Source: Caballeronia sordidicola (lineage in GTDB: Bacteria; Pseudomonadota; Gammaproteobacteria; Burkholderiales; Burkholderiaceae). From it: a stretch of 64,000 nucleotides of DNA. Under the pieces are notes generated by a model. The model was not told where the DNA came from and did no database searches. It saw only the letters and a program-made list of their open reading frames with translations. The translations under genes were made by a program, and so were the position numbers. Where the stretch lies: positions 19,398 to 83,397 of the forward strand of contig NZ_JNFG01000031.1 in assembly GCF_000729995.1 (NCBI RefSeq), written 5' to 3'. Every line of letters starts with the position of its first letter. Position 1 is the stretch's first letter. Below, one piece after another: positions 16,563-26,378 of this stretch.

Positions 16563-17990
16563 TCAGATTGATGCGTGCACCGCCGGGTCATCGAGAATCT
16601 CGGCAAGGGCACATATGGCTCCATCAATCTCGACGCTCCAGGGATGCCCAAAGTTGATCCGGACGCAATTCTGAAATGCGTGCCTGGCGGAAAAGATCGG
16701 ACCAGGCGCGATGCTGATACCACGGCCGATCGCGAGCCGGTGCAGCGCCATTGCATCGACCGCGTCCGGCAATTGCAGCCATAGGAAGTAACCGCCCGAG
16801 GGCGTCACCCATCGGACCTCACGCGGCAGGTAACGCCGCAAAGCCGCCTCCATGGCTGCACGTTGCGTCTGCATCGCTGCGTGCAGCTTGCGCAGATGCC
16901 GGTCGAAGCCGCCGTGCTCCAGGTAGTGCGCGATGCCCGCCTGCGCAGGGATGCTGGCCGAGAGCGTCGTCATCAGTTTGAGCCGCTGCACGCGATCCGC
17001 GAAGCGTCCAGCGGACGCCCATCCGATACGATAACCCGGTGCAAGCGTCTTCGAAAACGAACTGCAGTGCATGACCAGTCCGTTGCTATCGAAGGCTTTC
17101 GCAGGGAGTGGCCGATCACGGCTGAAGTGCAGCTCCTGATAAACGTCGTCCTCGATCAGCGGTACGTCGCGCGCTGCAAGCATGTCAACGAGCAACTTCT
17201 TCTTTGCGTCGGAAAGGGTGACGCCGGTCGGATTCTGGAAATTGGTCATGAACCAGCATGCGCGAATCGAATGCTTCTCGAGCGCAGCGGCGAGCGCGTC
17301 GAGGTCGAGGCCTGTGACCGGATGGACCGGAATCTCGACCGCGCGCAGATCGAGCCGCTCAATGGCCTGCAAGGCCGCGTAGAAGCCCGGCGACTCGACC
17401 GCGACGACGTCGCCCGGACGCGTGACGGCCATCAGACACAGATTCAGCGCCTCCAGCGCGCCGTTGGTCACGACGATCTCCTCGGGCGGGATCGACATGC
17501 CGGTGGCCACATAGCGCAGCGCGATCTGGCGGCGCAGATGGTCGTTGCCGGGCGGCAGATCCACGACCGTGCTCCATGGGCTGAGCGCCCGCGTGCCTTG
17601 AGTCAGCGATTTGAGCAGGCGAGCTGAAGGGAACAACAGGGGGGACGGGAACGCCGAGCCGAGCGGCACGATGTCGGGATGCTTCGCGGCATCGAGGACG
17701 GAAAACACCAGATCGCTGATGTCGACCTTCGTTGAATCGGCAAGCGGCATGTCCTGATGCAACGGCACCTGTTTGACCGCCGCACCGCGCGTCACGAAGT
17801 AGCCCGCGCGCTCTTCGGCGCGGATCAGCCCCCACTCTTCGAGCAGGTAGTACGCGCGGAAAACCGTCGACTGACTGACACCGCGCTGCGCGATGATCTG
17901 CCGGAGCGACGGCAGCCGGGAGCCGATCGGAATCTGCCCCGACCGGATGCCATCAGCGATCGAGTTGGCGAGAACCTCGTAGCGTTTCAT
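16563..17990 (-). CDS. MocR/PdxR-type regulator (GntR head, aminotransferase-like body)
   Basis: A 475-residue fusion of a GntR winged helix (RLPSLRQIIAQRGVSQSTVF at about residues 25-44) to a fold-type I PLP-binding aminotransferase domain. The PLP-binding pocket is intact: FQNPTG near residue 245, DDVYQELHF, and the Schiff-base lysine in SFSKTLAPGYRIGW. MocR proteins use PLP or PLP-amino-acid adducts as effectors and normally repress or activate an adjacent divergent gene. No divergent gene lies upstream here, so its target may be itself or elsewhere. Confidence 0.9.
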   Translation of the reverse strand: MKRYEVLANSIADGIRSGQIPIGSRLPSLRQIIAQRGVSQSTVFRAYYLLEEWGLIRAEERAGYFVTRGAAVKQVPLHQDMPLADSTKVDISDLVFSVLDAAKHPDIVPLGSAFPSPLLFPSARLLKSLTQGTRALSPWSTVVDLPPGNDHLRRQIALRYVATGMSIPPEEIVVTNGALEALNLCLMAVTRPGDVVAVESPGFYAALQAIERLDLRAVEIPVHPVTGLDLDALAAALEKHSIRACWFMTNFQNPTGVTLSDAKKKLLVDMLAARDVPLIEDDVYQELHFSRDRPLPAKAFDSNGLVMHCSSFSKTLAPGYRIGWASAGRFADRVQRLKLMTTLSASIPAQAGIAHYLEHGGFDRHLRKLHAAMQTQRAAMEAALRRYLPREVRWVTPSGGYFLWLQLPDAVDAMALHRLAIGRGISIAPGPIFSARHAFQNCVRINFGHPWSVEIDGAICALAEILDDPAVHASI

Positions 17991-18393
17991 GATGGGTTTT
18001 CTGCAAATGTCTATCCCATGTCAGGTCGCCGTCGCCGGACGTCGTGCAATGTTCCGTCGCCTATGACGACCCGGCGAAGCTGTCAAAACGCTGTCAGTGG
18101 TAATGCAATTCGGCGCGGTCCGTTTTCCCCCAAAACACGCGACATCCGGGCAAAGTGTACGCGACGACGCCTTCACCGGCTCGCAAGTCATTGGACTATG
18201 CATAGAGCGCCGAAATGCAGCGTTTCTGTCGCCTTGTGGATTGAGATGCGTAGAGTGCGAAGCTCATCGGCGACCCGGTCCCCCGAGGCGAGCCAGTACC
18301 CGATTTGGATTTCAACTGAACCGGGCCCCTCACAGTTGGAAGCGAACGCGCGACTGCGCGCATGTGAGCGCGGCCTAACCGCTTGATAGTTAA
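17991..18393. other. 403-bp intergenic region upstream of MocR gene
   Basis: Contains a direct repeat GCTGTCA at 18079-18085 and 18090-18096 (11-bp period, one helical turn), about 90-105 bases upstream of the mocR start. On the minus strand this gives TTGACA, usable as a -35 element. The spacing of one turn is compatible with a dimeric regulator site, possibly for autoregulation. No gene recognised in the remainder. Confidence 0.45.
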
Positions 18394-20016
18394 TTAATGA
18401 CGGTCGGCAACCGCAACAGGCAGGGTGAACTGAAAGACCGCGCCCCACCCACGCGCGCCGGTGACCCATAAACGCCCGCCATGCGACTCGACGATTGAAC
18501 GGCTGATGCGAAGCCCCATGCCGGTGCCGTGGGACTTGGTTGTAAAGAACGGATCGAAAATCTGTTCCGCGAGCTGCGGCGGAACGCCCATGCCGGTATC
18601 ACTGACAGACACAAGGATCTGCCCGTTTTCGGCCCGCTGCGACCTGATGACCATCTCTCGGATTCCATCAACATCCTTCATCGCTTCGATGCTGTTGACG
18701 ATCAGGTTCATCGCGACCTGCTGCAATTGCACGCGGTCTCCGACAATCCGGGGGAGACCGGCTGCCAGTTCTGTGCGGACCGATATGTCGTATCGCGCTG
18801 CCTCGCCGCGCAGGAGCCCCACGGTGTCCCGCACAATCTCGCTGACCTCGACGACCGCCTGATTCAGGGCACCCTTCTCGAACTGTGTGCGGATCCTGGC
18901 GATGATCTGGGCAGCGCGTTGTCCGTCTCTCACAATATTGGTGACTGCCGAGCGCGCTTCATCGAGATCCGGCTCATCGCGTTCAAGCCATCGCAGGCAG
19001 GCATTTGCGTAAGTGATAACAGCCGTAATCGGTTGATTGATTTCATGAGCCAGAGAAGCGGCCAACTCTCCCATGGTGGTCGCCCGGTTAATGCGTGCGA
19101 GATCGGCTTGCGCTTGACGTAGCGCGTCTTCGGCACGCTTCTGCTCGTCGATGTCCGTGGTGGTACCAATGAATCTCAGAACCTTTCCTTCAGCATCACG
19201 CAAGACCACAGCTTGTTGGAGATGCCAGCGATAACTTCCGTCGTGAGCGCGCAGGGAGCGGGTTTCTATGGTGAATCCTTGTCCCGAGCGCACCCCGCCC
19301 CAAAAGGCCCTCGATGCCGCTTCGCGATCCTCGGGGTGAACTGCGGTCATCCAGGCCTCCGGGTGCGACCGGACGAAGTCGAGAGTCTGGCCGGAGTAGT
19401 CAAGCCAAACTTGATTCACGAAGTCCGCTGTCCCATCAGCATTGAGCGTCCAAGCGGATACAGGAAGTCGCTGCAGCAGTCCGGCCTGGAGTTGCAGATC
19501 CGAATAGAGGTGCGCATTCTCCAGTGAAATGGCGGCTTGCGAAGCCAGCAACTGCAGAAGAGCAACCCGGTTCGACGTGAAGGCACATGGCGCGAGGTTA
19601 TTCTCCAGATAAAGCGCGCCGACAAGCTTTGCCTGCCTGACGATGGGCACGCAAAGTATGGAGCGTGAACCCTTACGCCGGACATACTCGTCTTTTGAAT
19701 ACACGCTATCGGCCGAGGCGTCATCGAGGAGCACGCACTCCCGTGTCCGGGTGACATATTGCAGCGCGGATTGCGGGAGGTCGGACGGCGTGATCGTGGC
19801 TTGACGAACTGCAACCTCAATATGGCCCGGTCCACTGATCGCTTCCGCTTCGATCCGGGGCTCGCCGCCCTGCGCGCCGCGCCGAAGGAGGATGAGCAGA
19901 GCCCGACTAGCCCCTGCGTTTTCGACCGCGAGTCGTACCAGCTTCTCGATCAGAGTGGGAAGGATCATCTCACTGGAAAGTGTCTGCGAAGCTTTGACAA
20001 CAGTCTCGACATCCAA
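18394..20016 (-). CDS. GAF-PAS-histidine kinase part of a split three-part sensor kinase
   Basis: A 540-residue open frame with a GAF domain (about 15-165), a PAS/PAC domain (about 175-295, ending FIGTTTDIDEQKRAED), a HisKA helix with the phospho-accepting histidine in LAASLAHEINQP (about residue 325), and an HATPase_c domain (VAMNLIVNSIEAM, VSDTGMGVP, GTGMGLRISRSIVESHGG). All catalytic boxes are intact. It is in the same reading frame as the 1259-residue upstream frame, separated by one TAA at 20128-20130 and 37 sense codons. The only nearby initiation codon is TTG at 20016, without a clear ribosome site. It is therefore best read as the 3' part of one interrupted gene, though independent translation cannot be excluded. 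Confidence 0.85.
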   Translation of the reverse strand: MDVETVVKASQTLSSEMILPTLIEKLVRLAVENAGASRALLILLRRGAQGGEPRIEAEAISGPGHIEVAVRQATITPSDLPQSALQYVTRTRECVLLDDASADSVYSKDEYVRRKGSRSILCVPIVRQAKLVGALYLENNLAPCAFTSNRVALLQLLASQAAISLENAHLYSDLQLQAGLLQRLPVSAWTLNADGTADFVNQVWLDYSGQTLDFVRSHPEAWMTAVHPEDREAASRAFWGGVRSGQGFTIETRSLRAHDGSYRWHLQQAVVLRDAEGKVLRFIGTTTDIDEQKRAEDALRQAQADLARINRATTMGELAASLAHEINQPITAVITYANACLRWLERDEPDLDEARSAVTNIVRDGQRAAQIIARIRTQFEKGALNQAVVEVSEIVRDTVGLLRGEAARYDISVRTELAAGLPRIVGDRVQLQQVAMNLIVNSIEAMKDVDGIREMVIRSQRAENGQILVSVSDTGMGVPPQLAEQIFDPFFTTKSHGTGMGLRISRSIVESHGGRLWVTGARGWGAVFQFTLPVAVADRH

Positions 20017-20127
20017 CTGCCCGGTCGGTTCGCCAATCGCGGCTGCGGAACCCGGCGTTCGCTCTCGGCGCAGACTCGGATATCGTTCGTCAAGTTGTTT
20101 TACTTTGCCGTGGGCACCCCAACCGCC

Positions 20128-20130
20128 TTA
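20128..20130 (-). other. In-frame TAA interrupting the three-part kinase gene
   Basis: Minus-strand codons run CAG TGC TAA GGC GGT TGG GGT GCC, that is QC-stop-GGWGAHGKVKQLDE. Full-length relatives read through this junction, as I recall, with a Tyr followed by a W-G-A motif. TAA would differ from either Tyr codon by one third-position base. The frame is otherwise continuous from 23907 to 18394 (1837 codons plus stop). Confidence 0.9.
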
Positions 20131-23100
20131 GCACTGACGCGCGTTGCGGAGATAGAAGTAGCCCGCGCTTTCTATACCGCGCGCCAGGAAAAAACGTCCT
20201 GCAAGCTCGTTGGCGACGGCCTCGTTGTGCACAAAACCGTTCGCTTGTGCGGAGCGGATAGCACGCTCGTAGAGGCGTATGGCGTCGAGGTCGCGCCCTC
20301 CGATCCGGGCGACTTCCGCGCCCACCAGTGCGGCCCGGTTTTCAAAGTTCTCCGGGCAATTCTCCGCCCATATTGCAAGCTGCCTGTGGTGATCGGCCAG
20401 AGCCTCGACGTGCTCCTTTCGCGAGCCTGCGGTTGCAGAGTCAAAAGCACCGGCCCGGGCGAGTCCACCGTAAAAATAAAACTCGGCCACTTCGAAATAG
20501 GAGTGCACGGACCAGAGCAAACGTTTCGCATTCAGCGACGCCTGGACCGCGGCACCATGATCGCCGGCAAAAAAATGAGCCTGTAACTTTCTGATCCAAT
20601 AAAAACACTCTCGCGTCGCCAGGGAGGCATTGCTCGAAAATTGCGCCTCGAATTGACGCTCGTCGAATTCGCCGCCATTGAAAGAACCGAACTGCGTTGT
20701 CAGGCCGCGTAATGTCCGCACAAACGCGAGCTGCGTGGCGATCTGGTCAATGAGGCGGCCGAACCGAACTTTCTTCGCAAACTCGAGACCGGTCTCGGCT
20801 TCACGCTGCACCTCGGTCAACGGCTCTCCCGTTGCAAGCAGATTGGTGTTCAGGTGGTGGCAGCTGAATGCGCCAAAACTCAGGTCGCCGATCCTGTTTG
20901 CCGCGTCGAACGCGCGCCGTATAAGTTGTTGTCCGGTCCTGGCATGTCGCTTCCATGGGATGACACAGCTTCCGAAGCGCATATAGACGCGCGCCTGATA
21001 GCGTTGCCATCCATGTTTCTCCACCAGATCGTAGCCTAGTTTTCCGAACTGGAATCCGGCCTCGTAGTTTCCGAAATGGGGCCCGGCGATCATGCCGAAC
21101 GATACATACGCGAAGCACGATGCGTCGCTGTTGCCATGCTCGAGGCTAAGGGAAAGTATCCGGCAAAGCACGAGCGCGAGAAGGTTCTCGTCGGTGAATT
21201 GCGCCGTCAGCACAGCCTCCGTGAAAACATCCAGAGTGTCGAGTACATCCGGATCGGTGATCACGGGAAGACCAATGAGTTCGCCGATTTGCCTCGTCCC
21301 CAGCCACGACCAGATTTGTTCGTATTCCTGCAAAACCTGTTCATCCGTCGGATGGGGCGACCAGTCTTTTCCGCGCCCTCGCTGGTATTCGACGAATACC
21401 TCCATGCCACGGTCGCCGCGACCTAGCAGGTTATAGAGCGTCAGGCGCAAATGGACAATCAGCGCAGTATCGTGGGCAGTTTTCGCCCGTCCGGCCAGCA
21501 TGGAAAGACGGCTCTCCGAGCCAGTCATGTCAGCAGTCAGCAATTCGCACGCGGCAAGCAGATGCTCGATCGGAAAGACAAGACCGTAGTTGCGATCCCA
21601 GGCATCGTCCGTCAGCAATCTGCGCCCAGCGTGGAGATACTTGAGGGCCGAGGCGTACGCCGTCGAGATCCTGGCGCGTCTGCCCGCGATGAGATTCAGT
21701 TGCGCGATCCGTTCACGTTCCGCAATCGACGTGATCAGATGAGCGCCACGGTTGAGTTGATTGACAATCTCGAAGATCCCTTCCTCAAGTTTGTCTGGCG
21801 AAGTGTGCGAAGCCATCGACATGCCGATTCGCAGATGCGCCTCGGCGCGCAACGCCTGAGGAATGAGCGAGTAAGCGGCCTCCTGCACACGGTCGTGGAG
21901 AAACCGGTAAGCCTCTTCTGAACGCATAACGAGTCCCGTTCGGACTGCTTCCCAAAGCTGTCCGTGCATTTCCTCGATCGAGTCCTGATACACCGTGCGC
22001 AGCATGACGAAGTCGGCGCTGTTGCCGAGACACGCGAGCTGCTGCAGCGCTTGCTGCGTTTCGGTGGGCAGGCGGTTCAATTTCCCTACCATGAGGTCCA
22101 CGACGTTGTCGGTATAACCCTTGGCGTGAATGCGATTCAGATCCCAGCACCACTGCCCCTCGGCGTGATCGAAGACGAGCAACCCCTCTTCGAACAAGGC
22201 CGACAAAAACTGAATGGCAAAAAACGGGTTGCCGGTGGTCTTCTCTTCGACCAGTTCCGCTAATGTGCCGGCACGGCCCCGTTCACAATGAAGGGAATCG
22301 CCAAGCAACTCTTCCAGGTCGTTGCGCGTTAAAGGCGCAAGTACGATGTCATGCACGATCGCGCCAGCCTGGCGAATGCTTCCCAGCTTACGCGTCAGCG
22401 GATGTGTGGCGTCCACTTCGTTGTCGCGATAGGCACCGATCAGCAGCAGGTCTTTAACGTCCGGATGCGTGAGTAAATCTTCCATCAAATCCAGAGTAGC
22501 CGCGTCGAGCCATTGCAGATCATCGAGGAAGAGCGCGAGCGGATGCTCCCGCGTGAACGCACCAATGAAGCGACGCAATACCAGTTGGAAACGACTCTGC
22601 GCATCCCGCGGCGATAGTTCTGCGACCGGCGGCTGCTCGCCGATAATGAGCTTCAACTCCGGGACCAGATCCACCATGAGCTGACCGTTCGGGCCGAGCG
22701 CCACACGGATTGCATCGCGCCAGCGTTCCACCTCTTCCTGGTTCTTCGCGAGAATTGGACGGATAAGGCTCTGGAACGCCTGCGCGAGCGTCGAGTACGG
22801 AATGTCGCGCTTGTACTGGTCGAACTTGCCTGATGCAAAGAGGCCTCGGGGCGGGACAAGTGGCTTATGCAGTTCATTAACGACAGCGGACTTGCCGATA
22901 CCCGAATAGCCGGAAACCAGAACGAGTTCCGGCCTGCCTCCGCTTACGACACGGTCGAAGGACGCGAGCAGCGTATTGATTTCAGTTGAGCGCCCGTACA
23001 GTTTTTCGGGAATCAGTAGCCGATCCGACGTGTCGTGGCCGCCAGGCGCGAACTCATCGATGCATCCACGAGATTCCCATTCCTTGAGGCATCGCCGGAG

Positions 23101-23907
23101 ATCGTGCTCCAGCCCCACCGCCGTCTGATATCGCGCTTCAGCGGTTTTAGCGAGTAACTTCACAATGATGGCTGACACTGGCCCGGGCATGTCCGGCGCC
23201 CTTTCACGGGGAGATACTGGCTGCCTTGCGATCTGGCAGTGCACCCACTCCATGGGATCAGAAGCGGTGAACGGGAGGCTGCCGGTCGACATCTCGTAAA
23301 GCGTGACACCCAGAGAATAGAGATCGCTGCGGGAATCGATTGAGCGATTCATGCGCCCGGTCTGTTCGGGCGCCATATAGGGGAGTGATCCGGCGATAAA
23401 TTCGGGGGCATCGGGCAACTGGCGCTCGCGAGGGAGTCGGGACGCGATGCCGAAGCCGGTGAGCCACACGTGTCCGGCGTCGTCGACAAGTGCGTTCGCG
23501 GGCTTGATGTCCTTATGGATGAAGCCTTGCCGGTGGGCCTGGTTTAGTGCTGCCGCCAAACCGATCCCTATGCGAAGGACGCGAGTCAGATCAATGGGGT
23601 GTCGCTTGTGTTGTTCAAGTAACTGATCCAGCGGTTCACCGCCCGGGTCCTTGAGAATGAGGATCGCTCGACCCTGGTGACGGGTCAGCGCCAGCGGCTG
23701 AGCGGCCCACGCCGCATCGAGTTCGCTCGCGAGCGACCATTCGTGTTCGAGCCGCCGCCGGCGCTGGGGCGACGACTGATCAGCGGCGAGCGCCAGCGCC
23801 AGGACCGGCATAGAACTGCCGAGCGCTCTGCCGCGATAGAGCGTGAAGTCCGCCTCCTCGCGAAGCGCCACTAACATGTACCCGGAATCCTCTGCCATAG
23901 AGAACAC
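20128..23907 (-). CDS. Ser/Thr-kinase-like and AAA-type ATPase part of a split three-part sensor kinase
   Basis: A 1259-residue frame. Residues 1-290 form a eukaryotic-type protein kinase domain with HKDIKPAN in the catalytic loop and YMAPEQTG in the activation segment. The Mg-binding DFG is replaced by GFG (WLTGFGIAS), which I recall as usual for this family and which makes phosphotransfer doubtful. A P-loop ATPase (AAA_16-like) follows, with VSGYSGIGKSAVV near residue 335 and Walker B ALFLDDLQWLD. After it comes a long helical TPR-like region. In intact homologues these domains precede GAF, PAS and histidine kinase modules in one cytoplasmic protein of about 1800 residues. Here the frame ends at the TAA at 20128. 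No partner response regulator is adjacent. Confidence 0.88.
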   Translation of the reverse strand: MFSMAEDSGYMLVALREEADFTLYRGRALGSSMPVLALALAADQSSPQRRRRLEHEWSLASELDAAWAAQPLALTRHQGRAILILKDPGGEPLDQLLEQHKRHPIDLTRVLRIGIGLAAALNQAHRQGFIHKDIKPANALVDDAGHVWLTGFGIASRLPRERQLPDAPEFIAGSLPYMAPEQTGRMNRSIDSRSDLYSLGVTLYEMSTGSLPFTASDPMEWVHCQIARQPVSPRERAPDMPGPVSAIIVKLLAKTAEARYQTAVGLEHDLRRCLKEWESRGCIDEFAPGGHDTSDRLLIPEKLYGRSTEINTLLASFDRVVSGGRPELVLVSGYSGIGKSAVVNELHKPLVPPRGLFASGKFDQYKRDIPYSTLAQAFQSLIRPILAKNQEEVERWRDAIRVALGPNGQLMVDLVPELKLIIGEQPPVAELSPRDAQSRFQLVLRRFIGAFTREHPLALFLDDLQWLDAATLDLMEDLLTHPDVKDLLLIGAYRDNEVDATHPLTRKLGSIRQAGAIVHDIVLAPLTRNDLEELLGDSLHCERGRAGTLAELVEEKTTGNPFFAIQFLSALFEEGLLVFDHAEGQWCWDLNRIHAKGYTDNVVDLMVGKLNRLPTETQQALQQLACLGNSADFVMLRTVYQDSIEEMHGQLWEAVRTGLVMRSEEAYRFLHDRVQEAAYSLIPQALRAEAHLRIGMSMASHTSPDKLEEGIFEIVNQLNRGAHLITSIAERERIAQLNLIAGRRARISTAYASALKYLHAGRRLLTDDAWDRNYGLVFPIEHLLAACELLTADMTGSESRLSMLAGRAKTAHDTALIVHLRLTLYNLLGRGDRGMEVFVEYQRGRGKDWSPHPTDEQVLQEYEQIWSWLGTRQIGELIGLPVITDPDVLDTLDVFTEAVLTAQFTDENLLALVLCRILSLSLEHGNSDASCFAYVSFGMIAGPHFGNYEAGFQFGKLGYDLVEKHGWQRYQARVYMRFGSCVIPWKRHARTGQQLIRRAFDAANRIGDLSFGAFSCHHLNTNLLATGEPLTEVQREAETGLEFAKKVRFGRLIDQIATQLAFVRTLRGLTTQFGSFNGGEFDERQFEAQFSSNASLATRECFYWIRKLQAHFFAGDHGAAVQASLNAKRLLWSVHSYFEVAEFYFYGGLARAGAFDSATAGSRKEHVEALADHHRQLAIWAENCPENFENRAALVGAEVARIGGRDLDAIRLYERAIRSAQANGFVHNEAVANELAGRFFLARGIESAGYFYLRNARQC

Positions 23908-24448
23908 TCGTGCTGTCAGGTAGAAAGGTCAGTTCTTTCACAGCGAAAGGAATGAACCTTCAATTTCCGCAATCGCGAGTCATGCTATTTTCAGTTGCGG
24001 GAAGGCGCTCGCGCCAGGCTGGCGGTTCTCCCCATCACGAGACCCGATGATTGTCGCACACCGATTTGCGATCGGTGTATCAGGGGTCGCCCGGTGGTTT
24101 CGGCTCACCTAAAGAATCGACGAACGGCCGTTTCGAGTTGTGAAGCGGCCGCCCAAACGCCCTCTTCACCGTTGACGGGAATGTCCCTTCATGACCTTGC
24201 CGGTCAGTGGAGCAAGCAATTGGAAACTGCTCACTAAACGTGAGTCTGTCGCAGTCCATCGCCGCGGCATGCCGCCAGCGCCGACCCTGCACCGCGGCTC
24301 GCCCGTCACGGGCGGAATTTCGCGACATCTGGCGACATAGTTTACGCATGGTTTTTAACCGGGCCGAACACTACATTAGCTTCATCCGACGCGATAGCAG
24401 CCTTTCCCGCAAACGACGCGTCCAATCTCAACCGTTTATCTGCCCATC
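23908..24448. other. 541-bp divergent intergenic region
   Basis: Lies between the start of the kinase gene (minus) and the hydroxylase gene (plus). A perfect inverted repeat ACACCGAT-TTGCG-ATCGGTGT occurs at 24058-24078 and could be an operator or a small hairpin. Positions 24110-24240 form a low-information patch with words (CGGCCGTTTCGA, GGGAATGTCCCTTC) resembling those in other gaps. No gene recognised. Confidence 0.5.
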
Positions 24449-25372
24449 ATGGTTACCACTGGAAAAATCGCTCTTTGCGCTACGTTGTTCGTCATCGCCG
24501 TCTCGCTGATCGAGGCATGCGTGCTCACCCGCAGACAGCGCAATAGCGCAATGCCTTTTGACTGGTATGAAGTGTGGATTTCGCTGGCCGATGTGGCCGG
24601 TCGCAAGCTGCTCGCACTGCTGCCGCTTTCGCTCGCGACCCCGATTTTCGCGCTTGCCTGGGATCACCGAATCTTCACCGTCACGCTCAACGGCGCGCTG
24701 ATGGTGTTCCTGCTCTTTATCGGCCAGGAGTTCTGCTACTACTGGTACCACCGCGCGTCGCACCGCATTCGCTTTTTCTGGGCAACGCATGCGGTTCACC
24801 ACTCGCCGAATCAACTGACGCTTTCGTCTGCTTACCGGCTTGGCCTGACCGGCAAGCTGACTGGCTCAGCGATGTTTTTCGCCCCCCTCGTATGGCTTGG
24901 CGTGCGTCCGGAAATCGTGCTGGCGACGCTGAGTTTTAATCTGCTTTATCAATTTTGGCTGCATAACACGTGGACCCCAAAACTCGGCTGGCTCGAATAT
25001 GTGTTCAATACGCCATCCGCGCATCGCGTGCACCACGCATCGAATGCCGACTATCTCGATGCGAACTTTGGCGGCGTGCTCGTCATATTCGACCGCTTGT
25101 TCGGTACGTATGTCGAAGAACGCGCTGATGAGCCGTGCCGCTACGGTCTCACGACACCAACGCGCTCTCGCAACCCGCTCGTTGTCGAATTCGAACACTG
25201 GGTCAGCCTCGCCCGTGATGTCATGTCGGCAGGCAGCGTGTGGACTGCGATCAGGTACGTGATGCTGCCGCCGGGCTGGCGCGTGGACGGTTTTGGCGAA
25301 ACAACCGAAGCGCTGCGTCAGCAGAAACTGGACGCCCGTCGCACGGCTCCAGTCAGTACGCAGGGACGGTGA
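24449..25372 (+). CDS. Fatty acid hydroxylase / sterol desaturase family protein
   Basis: A 307-residue integral membrane di-iron oxygenase. Hydrophobic helices occupy about 5-25, 55-75, 85-105 and 145-185. The histidine clusters that bind the two irons are all present: HRASH (near residue 103), HAVHH (near 116) and HRVHH (near 194). Family members hydroxylate or desaturate fatty acids, sterols or carotenoids in the inner membrane using O2. The substrate is not evident, and no lipid-synthesis genes are nearby. Monocistronic. Divergent from the large kinase gene. Confidence 0.88.
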   Translation: MVTTGKIALCATLFVIAVSLIEACVLTRRQRNSAMPFDWYEVWISLADVAGRKLLALLPLSLATPIFALAWDHRIFTVTLNGALMVFLLFIGQEFCYYWYHRASHRIRFFWATHAVHHSPNQLTLSSAYRLGLTGKLTGSAMFFAPLVWLGVRPEIVLATLSFNLLYQFWLHNTWTPKLGWLEYVFNTPSAHRVHHASNADYLDANFGGVLVIFDRLFGTYVEERADEPCRYGLTTPTRSRNPLVVEFEHWVSLARDVMSAGSVWTAIRYVMLPPGWRVDGFGETTEALRQQKLDARRTAPVSTQGR

Positions 25373-26378
25373 CGTGGGCGGCAATTTGCCGTCACGGCTC
25401 GAGTTCATAACTGCGATATTGCACGTTCCCCAACAAGATAATCCGGACTGCAAACGCTTTTCTTCGAGGACTCGGTCGTTCGCAACTGTCCGCGACCTGG
25501 TCGAGCACTGCGCGACTTCGGGGGCATGTCGCCCCAGGGCAATGTGTCATGAAACCGCGCCCGGCGCCCGGCATCAAATTCGCTCTGGGCGGCTGACATG
25601 GAATTGCTCTTGTCGTGCGTCGTCAATCACGCGCTACGAACAGCCCTGACAATTGGCGGATAGTCAGAGTGGAACGGTCGGTCGAACGTCAATCTTTGCC
25701 AGCGAATGCCCGAAGCTGGCCGAGCTGTGGCAGCACCAGCGCGCAACCAAAGACAAAGCACTGTGGGATGCATGATCAAGCGAAAATTATCTACTTCGTC
25801 AAGTGCGATAAGTGAACTGGCGTCTCGATCTGCGTGTTTGAGGAAGTTCGCCACCTTATTTCGCCGTTGCCAGAACTCTCTAGCCACGGCTGGGGAGACG
25901 GAGAGTGTAATGTCTTTAATGTTCGTCGACGCGTCTATCGGCAGTTGTTCCGCGAGTTCACGGATCGCCTCCATTGCTTCAGGATCGTCGGCTAAGTAGC
26001 GGGGGAGCTTTCCGCGCCGATATTAGGTGGTCGATCCGTTCCTCAGATCAGGCGACTTGGGTCGCATGAGCAGAAGGGCGGCCCAAGTTCCGGGAGTGGA
26101 GGGGGCGCTCAAACGCCCCAGTCGTGGCAATGGCGAGCGACGCTTCATGGCCGAACCTTGTCCCACGACCACGGGCTCACGTCGACCCACAACGGACAAT
26201 GGGCGAAGCGCCGCCTGGTCGGCAGCTCCCTGGGTACAACGGTCATTCACTCCTTCGAGTCGCTCCGCAGGTCATCGGCCAAGTGGTTGTTCGCGGCAGT
26301 AACACGACCTCGGCGAATGTCCGCTGAAGGGCCGCACGCGCGCATCTTCGCGTGATGCGCCGCGTGCAGCGTTACACC
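25373..26378. other. 1-kb eroded region containing one gene fragment
   Basis: Apart from the minus-strand fragment at 25627-26022, no coding frame is convincing. The flanks 25650-25720 and 26030-26330 contain related low-information words (GGAACGGTCGGTCGAACGTC, CAACGGTCATTCACTCC) of the kind seen in other gaps. The region appears to be decayed sequence joining a fragment to intact neighbours. Confidence 0.5.
25627..26022 (-). pseudogene. Fragment of an uncharacterised protein with an FLKHADRD motif
   Basis: The minus strand reads from an upstream TAA (26023-26025) as YRRGKLPRYLADDPEAMEA, IRELAEQLP, VAREFWQRRNKVANFLKHAD and RDASSLIALDEVDN. After this the sequence changes to Arg/Ala/Pro-rich filler matching the surrounding low-information patch. 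The coherent part is about 85 residues with no ribosome site. An RNxxxNFxKHADRD motif occurs in uncharacterised helical (possibly HEPN-like) proteins of Burkholderiaceae. I judge this an internal fragment of such a gene. An ATG at 25974 could start a short peptide. Confidence 0.5.
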
